The notes: generated by a model from the sequence alone, not told the origin. Shown: positions 43,262 to 52,978, numbered from the stretch's first letter. The stretch: 64,000 nt of DNA from Bacilli bacterium (GCA_024408335.1 JAKSVB010000004.1:52344-116343), one strand, 5' to 3'. Program-made: numbers and translations.

Positions 43262-44923
43262 ATGAAAAGAAACGTTACGTTAATTGGCATTTTAAGTCTT
43301 TTTGTTCTTACCGCATGTAATGGCTCTTCTTTGAGCTCGCCAAAAGAAGCTGAAAAGGAATCATCTTCGATAGTTTCAACAAGCAGTTCGACTGGCACCT
43401 TGTCCTCTTCTTCTCATAGCGAGATTTCATCTAACGAACCAATAGTTACAGGAACTGACATTCCCGCTAACGGCGAACAAACATCTTTTTTTAAGAACGC
43501 TTCAAACGTTTCTATTTCCCTCAAGTTTTCAGATAAGGCTTTGTATGACTTATCTAGATATGGTGGCAACACTTCTAGATACAAACACAAATATGATGAT
43601 TTATATTTCCCTGCCACTTTCACTGCTATAGTCGGTAATACCACATACAAATATTTTGATGTCGGCGTGAGAATGAAAGGTGCCACATCAAGAAGAGAGA
43701 TCGCTTCCTCTGATGGAACAATAAGCAACTCCTGCCACCTCAAAATCAATTTCAAAGCGACTTTCGATGACGCTTTATATGATCTCGATCTTTTCTCATG
43801 CTACAAGCATGAATGGACAGATGCAGAAAAAACCATAAGAAAAGACAGGAGGTTCTTTGGCTTAGAGAAACTTGATCTAAAATACCTCCCTAGAAACGAA
43901 GGCGCGACAAACGGAGAGACATATAGTCAAGAAATCTATTCTTACGATATGTTTAGGGAACACGGAGTTGAATCGCCTTATGCCAGGTGGGTTGATTTTA
44001 ATCTTTCTAGCGACCATGAAACCAAATCTTTTCATTACGAGGCGATAGAGCCAATCGATAAACGATTCCTTAAGTATCATTTCAACGACAACAAAGGCGA
44101 TCTTTATAAATGCACTCAAGTTCTTAGCGACGAGCCTTCATACAATCCTTTATCCACTACAAAGTACGCTGACTTATCTCTAAACGGGGCAGTTAAAACA
44201 AACACATACGACTCTAATGGGTACGCTAACGGCGAAAGAGTGGCAAAAGGTTTGATCGGTGTTGAGGACAATTACAACAATTACCACCCTGTATATTCAT
44301 TAAAAACAAATGACGATGCTGGCGAAGGTAGCGATTTCTCAAAAATGGCCAACCTCATCAACGTATGTTATTCGCTCCGCTATAAGAAGGCGCCATATTC
44401 TCTTCTCGACCAAACAATCGATGTTGAAGAATGGCTTAATTTTGCAGCCATCTCTTTCCTTCTTGGCAACTATGACGATATGAGAAACAACGGAAACAAT
44501 TTCTACATCTATTTCCGTAAGAGCGATAACAAAGCGGTCTTCATTCCATATGATTACGACTATTCTTTAGGACTCACCAAAACCGATCAGAATTATTCGA
44601 TCATGACCACTAAGAGTATTTACACCACAACCATTTCGCATAATAGAACTAACTCGAATAACCTTTACTATGCGACAATCTTGTCCAACTCTTCTTTAAG
44701 CTACTATGGCGTCGCTCCAGAAGGAGGAAAGAGCCAAGAAGAATTAAGAGTCTCGTATAGCGATTATGTAGATGCCGCTAGAGTTAACGTTCTTGATTTC
44801 TCTAATTACGAATCCTCAATCAGTGCTTATCCAAATTCTTTGACAAACGAAGTCAAAGAAAAAGGCCTTGTAAGAAGGTATATGCAAGATAAGAAAAACA
44901 TTTTTAGTGTGAACGGAAACTAA
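43262..44923 (+). CDS. CotH-like kinase-fold lipoprotein
   Basis: 553 aa. Signal peptide with lipobox LTAC (Cys19), a Ser-rich linker to about residue 65, then a CotH-type domain: GVRMKGATSRR, FGLEKLDLKY, YSQEIYSYDMFREHGV, YARWVDF, and later GNYDDMRNNGNNFYIYF with VFIPYDYDYSLG (the metal-binding DxD-like site). CotH proteins are atypical kinases, first known from spore coats but common on the surface of gut anaerobes near glycan genes. No Shine-Dalgarno site is visible before the ATG, so the start relies on the signal peptide. Confidence 0.85.
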   Translation: MKRNVTLIGILSLFVLTACNGSSLSSPKEAEKESSSIVSTSSSTGTLSSSSHSEISSNEPIVTGTDIPANGEQTSFFKNASNVSISLKFSDKALYDLSRYGGNTSRYKHKYDDLYFPATFTAIVGNTTYKYFDVGVRMKGATSRREIASSDGTISNSCHLKINFKATFDDALYDLDLFSCYKHEWTDAEKTIRKDRRFFGLEKLDLKYLPRNEGATNGETYSQEIYSYDMFREHGVESPYARWVDFNLSSDHETKSFHYEAIEPIDKRFLKYHFNDNKGDLYKCTQVLSDEPSYNPLSTTKYADLSLNGAVKTNTYDSNGYANGERVAKGLIGVEDNYNNYHPVYSLKTNDDAGEGSDFSKMANLINVCYSLRYKKAPYSLLDQTIDVEEWLNFAAISFLLGNYDDMRNNGNNFYIYFRKSDNKAVFIPYDYDYSLGLTKTDQNYSIMTTKSIYTTTISHNRTNSNNLYYATILSNSSLSYYGVAPEGGKSQEELRVSYSDYVDAARVNVLDFSNYESSISAYPNSLTNEVKEKGLVRRYMQDKKNIFSVNGN

Positions 44924-44926
44924 TTA

Positions 44927-45943
44927 TTAAAACAAATTGAATGCAGGGCCTTCCATAGGAAGGGTTTTTAACGTTGAGGTGCTTTTTAGGCTATAAACGT
45001 TCTCACCAAAAGAGAGTTCTTTGTTGGCTCCAACCCCCGATATCGAAACAGTTCCTTTTTCAACACCGAACATGCTGATGTTTTGAGGGAGATTGCCGCT
45101 TGTTGAGACCGCAAAAGATAAAGTTGTGCCTTGCAAAACTAAGTTAGTTCTGACTCTATTTAGAAGCCCATCATAGCCCTTAAGATAACCGTTAAATGTT
45201 GTGTTTGCTAATCCTAAGCGATCGTTTTCATCGTTAAATATGTTTGGAGTTATCTCATCGTATCTAGTGTATGCGTTTACGACCTCTTTTAGAGATGCTT
45301 CATAATAATATTGTTCAGAGACTTTCAAAGAATGGAATGACCAATCTTTGCTATCTCTATCATAGTCATGTTTTTGCGACCTAACGACATATGTTCTCCC
45401 GTCTTCTTCGTAAAATTTGAAGTCGATGCTGGTGTTATATCCTTCGTAAGGCGCGACAAAATCAATCCAATAGGACGCGGTTTTCTTTCTTAGGGTCAAT
45501 CTGTTTGACTGCATTCTTGCGCCCAGCCAATCTTCGTCGTTATATCTAGGCTGCCAATCCACGACGTACGAATATGTGCCGTCTTCTATCTCATCAATAA
45601 CTTCTTTAGCCGACGTTTCGGGATTCATCATGACGCCAGGATATTCTAAAGCGGTTTTCTTCTGATACCCGCAGACGCTACAAGAGTAGATTTCTTCTCC
45701 CACTTGAGTCTCTTTTGTTGGTTCGGTTCTACTAGTAAAAACAAATTGATGAAAACCTGTATGGCTATAGTCTCCGTTTTCGTCTATTACCCAGTGATAT
45801 TGAGAATCGTTTTGATACTGTAGTCCTTCTACTGATGATTTGGCAGATGTTCCTGTTTGAGATGAATGTCTTTCTGTTACGCAAGAGAAAAGAAGCGGCA
45901 CTAACGCCATAAATGAGATTGATTTGAGAGCCCTTCTTTTCAT
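44927..45943 (-). CDS. Lipoprotein of unknown function
   Basis: 338 aa. Lipobox LLFSC (Cys21). A small Cys pair (CSVCG, about residue 90) may bind metal. The rest is beta-rich and Tyr/Asp-rich with no family I know. Convergent with the CotH-like gene, only 3 bp between the stops, and no terminator separates them. Confidence 0.72.
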   Translation of the reverse strand: MKRRALKSISFMALVPLLFSCVTERHSSQTGTSAKSSVEGLQYQNDSQYHWVIDENGDYSHTGFHQFVFTSRTEPTKETQVGEEIYSCSVCGYQKKTALEYPGVMMNPETSAKEVIDEIEDGTYSYVVDWQPRYNDEDWLGARMQSNRLTLRKKTASYWIDFVAPYEGYNTSIDFKFYEEDGRTYVVRSQKHDYDRDSKDWSFHSLKVSEQYYYEASLKEVVNAYTRYDEITPNIFNDENDRLGLANTTFNGYLKGYDGLLNRVRTNLVLQGTTLSFAVSTSGNLPQNISMFGVEKGTVSISGVGANKELSFGENVYSLKSTSTLKTLPMEGPAFNLF

Positions 45944-45972
45944 ACTGATTATATTCTACCCAATGTTAAAAA

Positions 45973-45997
45973 AAGAAAAAAGCCACTAAATGGCTTT
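45973..45997 (-). terminator. Terminator overlapping the DUF3737 stop
   Basis: On the minus strand AAAGCCA pairs with TGGCTTT around a 5-nt loop and runs into T-rich sequence. It touches the stop codon. Confidence 0.7.
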
Positions 45998-46835
45998 ATT
46001 TTCTCTTTTTGATTTCGCCAAATTCGGCGTCAATATCGAGAATGATGTCCCCTACTGAATCAAGAAGGATTCTGCTTCCTTTAAGAGGGTTTTTGATGCT
46101 GTCAACGTGACCGATAAGCGATGCGTCCACCACACTTCTTTCGAAGGAGAGGTCTGTGCCAACCATCTTACAGTCGATGAGCTTAAGGTTTTTGCAGTAA
46201 CAAAGAGGTTGAGTGCCTTCGATTATGCAGTTAACGAATGTGAGGTTTTCCGCATACCATCCAAGGTATTCGCCTTTTACATATGAGTTTCTTACAAGGA
46301 CGTTTTTGGAATGCCAAAAAGCGTCTTTTGTATCGAACGAACAATGGTCAAATAAAGCGTTCTCGATATATTGGAAGGAGTATTTTCCTTTCATCGAGAG
46401 ATCTTTCGCTTTGATGTTTTTGGTTTCAAAAAGGAGATATTCGCTTTCGATTGTGACATTGCTCATTTCGAACTCGTCACATCTCCAACCGAATTCAGGA
46501 GATTTGACAAGAGAATCTTTGATGAATATGTTTTTGCATTCTCTAAGGGCTTTGATGCCTAAGAGCTTGGATGAAGCGATCTTGATATCGCTAGTGTACC
46601 ATAACGCAGCGCGGCAAAGCTCAGTCATGCTGCACTTAGTGATCTCAACGTTATCGCAGTGCCAGAAAGGATAACGGAGATTAAAGAAACAGTTAAGCGT
46701 TTGGAGGTTCACGCATTCTTTTAGAGCGCTTTCTCCATCAGCCGGTCCATCGATATGAACATGTTCTAAGACGAGATCCTTCTCGTTATAGAACGCTCTT
46801 TCTTCGTCAAATTGTCCTTCGGTAATCTTTTTCAT
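45996..46835 (-). CDS. DUF3737 right-handed beta-helix protein
   Basis: 279 aa. Short imperfect repeats of about 20 residues recur throughout (for example FWHCDNVEITKCSM, FGWRCDEFEMSNVTI, FWHSKNVLVRNSYV), the hallmark of a beta-helix, and the opening ITEGQFDEERAFYNEKDLVLEHV is typical of DUF3737. Function unknown; cytoplasmic. Stands alone. Confidence 0.88.
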   Translation of the reverse strand: MKKITEGQFDEERAFYNEKDLVLEHVHIDGPADGESALKECVNLQTLNCFFNLRYPFWHCDNVEITKCSMTELCRAALWYTSDIKIASSKLLGIKALRECKNIFIKDSLVKSPEFGWRCDEFEMSNVTIESEYLLFETKNIKAKDLSMKGKYSFQYIENALFDHCSFDTKDAFWHSKNVLVRNSYVKGEYLGWYAENLTFVNCIIEGTQPLCYCKNLKLIDCKMVGTDLSFERSVVDASLIGHVDSIKNPLKGSRILLDSVGDIILDIDAEFGEIKKRK

Positions 46836-46870
46836 GTTGTTATTCTATAACAAAACGTCACAAAAGAAAC

Positions 46871-46899
46871 AAAAAATCCCACCGCATGGCGATGGGATT
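46871..46899 (-). terminator. Terminator after the GPH symporter gene
   Basis: On the minus strand AATCCCATCGCC pairs with GGTGGGATT and is followed by a T run. Confidence 0.85.
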
Positions 46900-46921
46900 A
46901 GTTGAAACTCTATATTATTTA

Positions 46922-48571
46922 TTATTTAGCTTCAGCTGGCGCGGTTTCTTTAGCTTCAGCTGGTTTCATAGCAGCGATCTTTTCGTGATCTTCTTTGCTG
47001 AACTGTTCGACGTTCATGAAGAAGAAGAGAACAGCAATGACTGCATATGCGATTGTTTCACCGCCGAAGAAGACCCAGTTGGTGACTTGCATCATTTCTG
47101 GTGAAGATGCGTTTTGTGTGTATCCAGCAGCTGAGACAAGACCTGCGATGATGCCGTTAGCGATACCAGTCATAGCAATCATGATAGCGCCATAGACAGC
47201 CATTGAGAATCCGTCTGTACGGAAACCGTATTTTGCTTCTTGGTGATCGAGAACATCAGAGAGTAAAGCAAGGGAAACATACATTGCTGGGACAGTACCG
47301 ATAGCCTTGAGAACGAAGCCAGCGATAGAAACGCCAACAACGGCTTCACGTGGAAGGACGTTGAGTAAGACTAAGCTGAGAGCGCCCATTGCAGCAGCAA
47401 TGACAGCACCCCATTTGATAGTGTTGGCTTTGCCAAATTTGTTTGTAAAGAATCCGACAGCAACCATACCAACTGCTGTTGGGATAGCACCAATGATTGA
47501 GATGGTACCTGCTAAGTTTGAATCACCTGACCATGCAGTTGAGAAGTATGTAGCAGAATTGTTCTTCATCATACCGCCTAATTGGTAGAGGAAGAAGAAG
47601 ATCATGATTAACCACCAATATTTGTCTTTCATACAGACAGCGATTTGGTCTTTCATTGGAACGGTAGCCACTTTCTTGTCTTCTACTTGTTCGCCACGAG
47701 CAAACTCTTCTTCAGTAATACGTTCGCGGGTGAAATAGAACTCAATAAGAGCACCGATTACGAGAGTAACAACAAGAGCAATAAGGAAAATCTTCCAGTT
47801 GTTGTAGCTTGCGAGTCTATCGTAAGTTGCAATACCCCATCCTTCTTTGCCAACTTTGGCACCGTCGAATGGGAGGATTTCGGTAACTCCTTCGACAACT
47901 CTACTCATTGTTTTTGGAACAAAGAGCATGTTGAGGAAGTATGGCATAGCCATGCCTGCAAGACCTGCAGATGCAACGACTGCACCGTTTGAAAGCGTTG
48001 CGAGAAGTCCACGAGAACCTGAATCACGTGATGAGAGGTTAACTAATGCACTGTGTGAAGTGTAGTAGAATGGATAGCAAATAGCGTAGTAAAGGTTGTA
48101 GCCAACAGCCATAACGATCATTGACCAGAGAGCAACAGTCTTATCAAGAACCAAAGCTCCACCTTCACCTTCGCCCCATGGGAATGGAGCTAAGAAGAGA
48201 ACGAATAAGGCTAAAGCAATGAGAGGCATTGAAGCAAAGAGTAATGGTCTTGCTTGGCCGTTCTTTGTTTTAACTTTATCCATGAGTTTACCGACAAGCA
48301 TATTACCAGCAATGATGATTGCTGCAGAAAGGACTTGTAATAAAACTAAGAAGATTGCGCCGCCTACCCAGCCTTCATCGGATAATCCCATGACGTCTGT
48401 ATAATAACGGACTAAATAGGTGTTAATGACGGCGTTTGAAATAAGCGCCATAATTGGGCCCACAAGGTAACCTACTAAACCTTCTGGGAAGAGCTTAACT
48501 TTGTCGCTCTTAATTGTGCTAGAAAAGAATTTCGAGTTTAAAAAACCTTTTCCGCTGGTTTTTTGAGCCAT
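46922..48571 (-). CDS. GPH/MFS-type sugar:cation symporter
   Basis: 549 aa, 12 predicted membrane helices. The first third has the GPH-like features AVINTYLVRYYTDVMGLS and VGKLMDKVKTKNGQARPLLF (the DxxxD...RP loop). A cytoplasmic loop separates the halves, and the C-terminal tail is Ala/Glu/Pro/Lys-rich (AEAKETAPAEAK). It imports a glycoside, pentoside or hexuronide with Na+ or H+. A TetR-type gene lies just upstream on the same strand with a palindromic site between. Confidence 0.88.
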   Translation of the reverse strand: MAQKTSGKGFLNSKFFSSTIKSDKVKLFPEGLVGYLVGPIMALISNAVINTYLVRYYTDVMGLSDEGWVGGAIFLVLLQVLSAAIIIAGNMLVGKLMDKVKTKNGQARPLLFASMPLIALALFVLFLAPFPWGEGEGGALVLDKTVALWSMIVMAVGYNLYYAICYPFYYTSHSALVNLSSRDSGSRGLLATLSNGAVVASAGLAGMAMPYFLNMLFVPKTMSRVVEGVTEILPFDGAKVGKEGWGIATYDRLASYNNWKIFLIALVVTLVIGALIEFYFTRERITEEEFARGEQVEDKKVATVPMKDQIAVCMKDKYWWLIMIFFFLYQLGGMMKNNSATYFSTAWSGDSNLAGTISIIGAIPTAVGMVAVGFFTNKFGKANTIKWGAVIAAAMGALSLVLLNVLPREAVVGVSIAGFVLKAIGTVPAMYVSLALLSDVLDHQEAKYGFRTDGFSMAVYGAIMIAMTGIANGIIAGLVSAAGYTQNASSPEMMQVTNWVFFGGETIAYAVIAVLFFFMNVEQFSKEDHEKIAAMKPAEAKETAPAEAK

Positions 48572-48602
48572 GTTTAGAACCTCCTAACAATTCTAAAAGT
48601 TG

Positions 48603-48620
48603 AGAATATTCTAATATTCT
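48603..48620. promoter_or_regulatory. Possible TetR operator upstream of the symporter
   Basis: AGAATATTCT is a perfect 10-bp palindrome, and AATATTCT is then repeated directly. It lies 30-50 bp before the symporter start. Confidence 0.4.
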
Positions 48621-48679
48621 TAGTATGTTTTGGCTATAGGGCAAAAAGAAATTGAGGTATTTTTTATAAAAATCAACCT

Positions 48680-49240
48680 TTAACCCTTAATTATTTCTTT
48701 GAAAGGCTCGCTATATATGAGGGATAAGCACTTAGAATGAACAATTTCTTTGTCGAATTTGCAGTTATCTAGGACCCAAGTTCTAAGAACTGCGAAGACT
48801 GCTGATATTAAAGAGGAGATAAGGAATGCATTTTCGTCACTGATCTTTTTCAGTTTTGAAGGCCTAAGAGGTTTTAAATATTTTTTGAACACTACGGCGA
48901 CTTTTTCATTAAGGGCAAACGTGCTGTTATTAAGTACGGCATATGAGAGCGCCTTATTCTTATATAGATAATCCATCAAAGCGGTTATGAGTTCTTCCCC
49001 ATTTCCTTCTCCGATTTGGTAGGAGACGCTAGATAAGCCTGCGACGAAATCATCCTCAAGAGATGAGAAGAGTTGATTAAGAGATTGGTAATGTAAATAG
49101 AAGGTCGATTTATTGACATCGGCCTCATACGTAAGATCCTCAACGCTCACGGACTCCAAATCAAATTTTTGAAGGAGCGAAATAAGAGCGTTATGAATGC
49201 TTTTCTCTGTTTTTATAAATCTTCTATCCGTAGTTCTCAT
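48680..49240 (-). CDS. TetR/AcrR-family regulator
   Basis: 186 aa. N-terminal DNA-binding domain (FIKTEKSIHNALISLLQKF, VSVEDLTYEADVNKSTFYLHY) and an all-helical ligand domain. It probably regulates the symporter gene 109 bp downstream. A C-terminal tail of hydrophobic segments matches the usual TetR ligand core. Confidence 0.9.
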   Translation of the reverse strand: MRTTDRRFIKTEKSIHNALISLLQKFDLESVSVEDLTYEADVNKSTFYLHYQSLNQLFSSLEDDFVAGLSSVSYQIGEGNGEELITALMDYLYKNKALSYAVLNNSTFALNEKVAVVFKKYLKPLRPSKLKKISDENAFLISSLISAVFAVLRTWVLDNCKFDKEIVHSKCLSLIYSEPFKEIIKG

Positions 49241-49354
49241 ATCTAAGTTGAATTATAAAATAACGCCTCGATTTTTGCCATACTATTTTCTATTAATGGA
49301 CTATTGTATATTTATTAATACGATACTTCCTAAATTATTCAAAAATCTAAGCAA

Positions 49355-49386
49355 AAGAAAAATTCTCGTTTTTTCACGAGAATTTT
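49355..49386 (-). terminator. Terminator after tRNA-Arg(CCG)
   Basis: AAAATTCTCG pairs perfectly with CGAGAATTTT around an 8-nt loop and the minus strand continues TTCTTTT. Confidence 0.85.
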
Positions 49387-49396
49387 ATAAGATTTT

Positions 49397-49473
49397 TGGC
49401 GTATCCGAAGGGATTTGAACCCTTAGCCTTAGACTTCGGAGGTCTAAACTCTATCCAGTTGAGCTACGGACAC
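49397..49473 (-). tRNA. tRNA-Arg (CCG anticodon)
   Basis: 77 nt. Acceptor GTGTCCG pairs with CGGATAC (one G-T), discriminator G, encoded CCA. The anticodon loop CTCCGAA gives CCG. D arm GCTCAACTGG... and T loop GTTCAAAT-type. Confidence 0.95.
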
Positions 49474-49846
49474 ATTGACTCACACATTATACACGAGTGA
49501 GAAAAGCGCTGCCTAACGAATTAAAAAGTAGCTTCTAATAATGGGACCAGCTCAATTGTCCAGACAGTGTTTGGACTTTCTTGTATGTAAGGAAGAGCTT
49601 GCGCATAGAAAACAAATTCGATCTAGAAAAGCCCTTTCCATATGTTTTCCCAATTCCTTAGAAAGATTATCTGCTATGAAGTTGCCGTAAGAGGAATCCT
49701 TGTCGTATTTATTTTCCTCGTTGACGATTTTCTTTCTTATGTTCTAATAGGCCAAAACCATTTCAAAATTAATATCTTTGACTATTTTGATTTTGGTTTT
49801 ATCAATCAATTCCTTTATTTCAACTATGCTATTTCTGCCTTTTAGC
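49474..49846. other. Gene-free stretch between tRNAs
   Basis: I see no supported gene. A 67-aa Phe-rich plus-strand frame at 49642-49845 has no ribosome site and looks accidental. Confidence 0.5.
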
Positions 49847-49877
49847 AAAAAAAGACACCTTCTTTGCGAAAAATGTC
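49847..49877 (-). terminator. Terminator-like hairpin after tRNA-Leu(CAG)
   Basis: On the minus strand a GACA/TGTC stem with a weak inner helix is followed by seven T. Modest stem strength. Confidence 0.45.
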
Positions 49878-49890
49878 AACTTAGTTTTTG

Positions 49891-49974
49891 TGGTGCGTTG
49901 GACGAGACTCGAACTCGTATGGGTTGCCCCACTGGCTTCTGAGACCAGAGCGTATACCATTCCGCCACCAACGC
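49891..49974 (-). tRNA. tRNA-Leu (CAG anticodon)
   Basis: 84 nt. Acceptor GCGTTGG pairs with CCAACGC, discriminator A, encoded CCA. The anticodon loop CTCAGAA gives CAG. Confidence 0.95.
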
Positions 49975-49992
49975 AGCCTTTAAATTGTAATA

Positions 49993-50925
49993 TTATTCAG
50001 CAAGAAAACCAAATATCTTAGACCAAAGGGTTTCGTTTTCTACGGTTGCTCTTTCTAAATCCATCGACACCCCTTCTTTACAGTCAAGCGTCCCTAAGCC
50101 TTGTTTAAGAAGAGAGCCAACATACGCTTCCGATTTTGGGTCGCGGTAAACACTGTGCCCAATATTTTTGACTTCCTCTATTTTGATTCTTGGATCATCT
50201 TTGAATTCTTTAATCAGAAGATCTGCTGCAATGGTTCTAGGAACGATTTTGTCTTTCTCACCAAAAAGATAGTAAACCTTTGCGTCGCTTTCCCTAATCA
50301 CATCTATAGCTGATTTGTTTGCGAACTTGCCACAATCCATCTTTAGAGCCTTTTCAATGGCTTTCAGAATAACTTTGTTTGTCTTTGGAAGTTGGTTAGC
50401 GATAAGAAGAGAAGTCTTAACGAATCCCGCTAAAGAAACACATTTCTCGATTTTGTATTCCTTTTTGCATGACATCATCGCGCCAAAGCCACCCCATGAG
50501 TGTCCCACTACATACCTTCTAAGCCCTTTTGCAGATTCGTCTTTTTCTAGGTATTCAAAGAAAGCCTTTTGATCTATTAAAGTTTGATCAAGTGAGATCA
50601 TTCCTTTCTCTTCGCTTTCCATGCATCCTGTATTGTCATAGGCATATACAACGTATCCTTGTTTAACAAGAAGAGATATTTCTTTGATATAGGAGGCTCT
50701 ACCATCCCCAATTCCATGGAAAAAGATGATTAGGGCTTTAGGCTTTTTGCCTTCAAGGAAATACTTTGATCCTCTAAGGAGGTTGCCATTAGAAAAGAAT
50801 GAGAAACGTGTCTCATTAATGCCTAAATCCTCGCTTCTCCAGTATGGAAAAGCAGGAGAGCCATCATAACGCACTCCAAAGGTTTTCTTTAATTTGCTAT
50901 GTATGATTAATGGAAGGATAAACAT
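49993..50925 (-). CDS. Alpha/beta hydrolase
   Basis: 310 aa from ATG 50925. Oxyanion segment IIFFHGIGDGR, nucleophile elbow GHSWGGF, and an acid-histidine end (FGEKDKIVP, IGHSVYRDP). The start codon overlaps the upstream oxidoreductase stop by one base (TAATG), so a longer frame to 50967 is not needed. Substrate unknown; the C-terminal half fits a lysophospholipase-like or feruloyl-type esterase only loosely. Confidence 0.88.
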   Translation of the reverse strand: MFILPLIIHSKLKKTFGVRYDGSPAFPYWRSEDLGINETRFSFFSNGNLLRGSKYFLEGKKPKALIIFFHGIGDGRASYIKEISLLVKQGYVVYAYDNTGCMESEEKGMISLDQTLIDQKAFFEYLEKDESAKGLRRYVVGHSWGGFGAMMSCKKEYKIEKCVSLAGFVKTSLLIANQLPKTNKVILKAIEKALKMDCGKFANKSAIDVIRESDAKVYYLFGEKDKIVPRTIAADLLIKEFKDDPRIKIEEVKNIGHSVYRDPKSEAYVGSLLKQGLGTLDCKEGVSMDLERATVENETLWSKIFGFLAE

Positions 50926-51881
50926 TATTTTTCGAATGGGTAGACGAGGTTCATTTGCTTGCGGCATTCATCCATGATAGCCATAACGTCAAGAGTGGCT
51001 TCAAACGGAATGTATTCGCTTTCGGTCTTGCCTGCTCTAATTTCTTCGGCGACAGTGTCGAATTCGCTTACGTATGTTCCTGGGCCTTTAAGGACTTTTT
51101 TACCGTTCTCATTTTTGATGACAACACGTTTTGCTTTATGGGCTTCTGTGACGTGAATTGTTCCATTTTCCCCAGCAAAATCCGCTTTATTTATGTAAAA
51201 GATGCTGTTTATGCGGGCAAAAGCGAAGGCAGAGAAATCGTCATAAACCATCTCTATTTTCTCTTCATAATCAACGCCGCCTTTAACGATTCCGTCGCAT
51301 TTGATAGCTTTTGGTTTGCCAAACATCTTGTACATAATGGTGACTGGATAGACACCTAAATCAAGTAAAGCGCCACCTGCTCTAGCAGGATCAACGACTC
51401 TTGAAACAATCTTGTTATATACATCGAAATAGGCTGAAGCAGTTTTGATCTTTCCTATCTCACCTTTATGGATGAGTTCCATCGTATCTCTCATAGGAGA
51501 AGGGAAGAATGTCCACATGGCTTCAGAAAGATAGAGTTTCTTTTCTTTTGCTAAGGCAATAAGCTCTTCTGCCTGTTTGGTGTTTGCTGTAAAGCTTTTC
51601 TCAACAAGAACTGGTTTGCCTATTTCCAAGGCCATTTTGGCGTATTTGTAGTGTTCGCTATGTGGGGTTACGACATATACGGCATCGACTCTAGGATCCT
51701 TCATCGCTTCTATAGCGCTATCATATGCCTTTGAGCCATATTTCTTTGCCCAGGCTTCATTCTTTTCTTTGTTACGTCTATAGCAAGAGACGATCTCATG
51801 TCTACCAGTTGAAAGGATTTGCTTTGCAACCTTGTTGGCTAGACCACCAACACCAATAAAACACCAGTGAAATTTTTCCAT
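50925..51881 (-). CDS. Gfo/Idh/MocA-family NAD(P)-dependent oxidoreductase
   Basis: 318 aa. Rossmann motif GVGGLANKVAKQ, the family EKP-like motif LVEKSF (about residues 93-98), and the C-terminal alpha/beta domain with GGALLDLGVYP. Likely acts on a sugar or inositol-type alcohol. Operon with the hydrolase downstream. Confidence 0.92.
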   Translation of the reverse strand: MEKFHWCFIGVGGLANKVAKQILSTGRHEIVSCYRRNKEKNEAWAKKYGSKAYDSAIEAMKDPRVDAVYVVTPHSEHYKYAKMALEIGKPVLVEKSFTANTKQAEELIALAKEKKLYLSEAMWTFFPSPMRDTMELIHKGEIGKIKTASAYFDVYNKIVSRVVDPARAGGALLDLGVYPVTIMYKMFGKPKAIKCDGIVKGGVDYEEKIEMVYDDFSAFAFARINSIFYINKADFAGENGTIHVTEAHKAKRVVIKNENGKKVLKGPGTYVSEFDTVAEEIRAGKTESEYIPFEATLDVMAIMDECRKQMNLVYPFEK

Positions 51882-51956
51882 GACTAAATTCTATATCCAA
51901 AGGAAGACAAGTCAAACTGATTACTATGTAATGAATTCCTTCTTTAGCGAAAGAAT

Positions 51957-51982
51957 AAAAAACGAGCCTTTTTCAGGCTCGT
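51957..51982 (-). terminator. Terminator after tRNA-Ala
   Basis: On the minus strand ACGAGCC pairs perfectly with GGCTCGT around a 7-nt loop and is followed by a T run. Confidence 0.9.
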
Positions 51983-51993
51983 GATCTGTTAGA

Positions 51994-52069
51994 TGGTGGA
52001 TCTTAAGAGGCTCGAACTCTCGACCTCCTCCATGCCATGGAGGCGCTCTCCCAACTGAGCTAAAGACCC
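51994..52069 (-). tRNA. tRNA-Ala (GGC anticodon)
   Basis: 76 nt. Acceptor GGGTCTT pairs with AAGATCC, discriminator A, encoded CCA. The anticodon loop ATGGCAT gives GGC. Canonical D and T arms. Confidence 0.95.
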
Positions 52070-52190
52070 ATTCATTTACGCTTTTTAGCGCTTAATAAAG
52101 ATAGTTAACGAGTGCTTGTTTGTCAACATATTTTTAGAAGCACAAGGATAAATGTTTCCTACACATCTACATTGGTAGATAATATGGGTG

Positions 52191-52922
52191 ATGAGATTAC
52201 TTATTATTCGACACGGGGATCCAATCTACGATCCAGATACCTTAACAGAAAAAGGAAAAGGAGAAGCCAATATCCTTGGGAGTTGGCTAAAAAGAAACTA
52301 CAAAGACGTCAAAAACATATACGTTTCACCTTTAGGTCGCGCTCAAGAAACAGCAAAGCCTATTTCTGATGCATATGGCATTGACGCAACCATCCTTCCT
52401 TGGCTAAAGGAATTCGGTCCTTTCAAGGGTTACATGAAAGGCAGGATTCCTGCTATATATGGATGCTGGGATTATCTTCCTAAAGATATGGAAGCCGAGA
52501 AAGGTTTATATTCTGAGAATTGGCTTAGCCTTCCAAGCATCGCAAATAGCAAAATCCCTGAAACGTATAGGGAAACAATAGAAGGACTTGATTCTCTTCT
52601 TGCAAGCCATGGTTACCAAAAAGAAGGGACATATTACAAAGTAACAAAGCCTAATCACGATACGATCGTTTTAGTTTGTCACTTTGGCATTGAATGCGTC
52701 CTTCTTTCAAGTCTTCTAAACTCTTCTCCTTGGGTCTTCTTCCAAGGAACAATCGCTTTAACAACAAGCTTCACATACTTAATCACCGAAGAACGCGAAG
52801 AAGGTATTGCTTCATTTAGACTTCAACAGTTTGGCGATATATCTCACTTAAGAGAAGCCGGTGAAGAACCTTCGTTCAGTGGAAGATTTGTTGAGTGCTT
52901 CGAAGATGAGGGCCGCCACTAA
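52191..52922 (+). CDS. Histidine phosphatase superfamily protein
   Basis: About 243 aa. Catalytic RHGDP near the N-terminus (His about 8), the second arginine in SPLGRAQETA, and a late His in VCHFGIECVL. Phosphoglycerate mutase-like fold; the exact substrate is not evident. ATG 52191 is preferred to a GTG 3 bp upstream. No good ribosome site is seen. Confidence 0.85.
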   Translation: MRLLIIRHGDPIYDPDTLTEKGKGEANILGSWLKRNYKDVKNIYVSPLGRAQETAKPISDAYGIDATILPWLKEFGPFKGYMKGRIPAIYGCWDYLPKDMEAEKGLYSENWLSLPSIANSKIPETYRETIEGLDSLLASHGYQKEGTYYKVTKPNHDTIVLVCHFGIECVLLSSLLNSSPWVFFQGTIALTTSFTYLITEEREEGIASFRLQQFGDISHLREAGEEPSFSGRFVECFEDEGRH

Positions 52923-52937
52923 GAAAGGGCCCTTTTT
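52909..52937 (+). terminator. Terminator overlapping the phosphatase 3' end
   Basis: AGGGCC pairs with GGCCCT across a 13-nt loop, followed by TTTTT. The stop codon lies in the loop. Confidence 0.75.
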
Positions 52938-52978
52938 CAATCGTTTTTCTAAAACGTACTTCTTTAAAATAGTGTTAA

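Noticed and set aside
49642..49845. 67-aa Phe-rich protein
   Set aside because: No ribosome site, odd composition, and no coding pattern; probably chance.
52112..52369. 85-aa plus-strand frame with Arg/Lys-rich composition
   Set aside because: Shadow of the histidine phosphatase gene.
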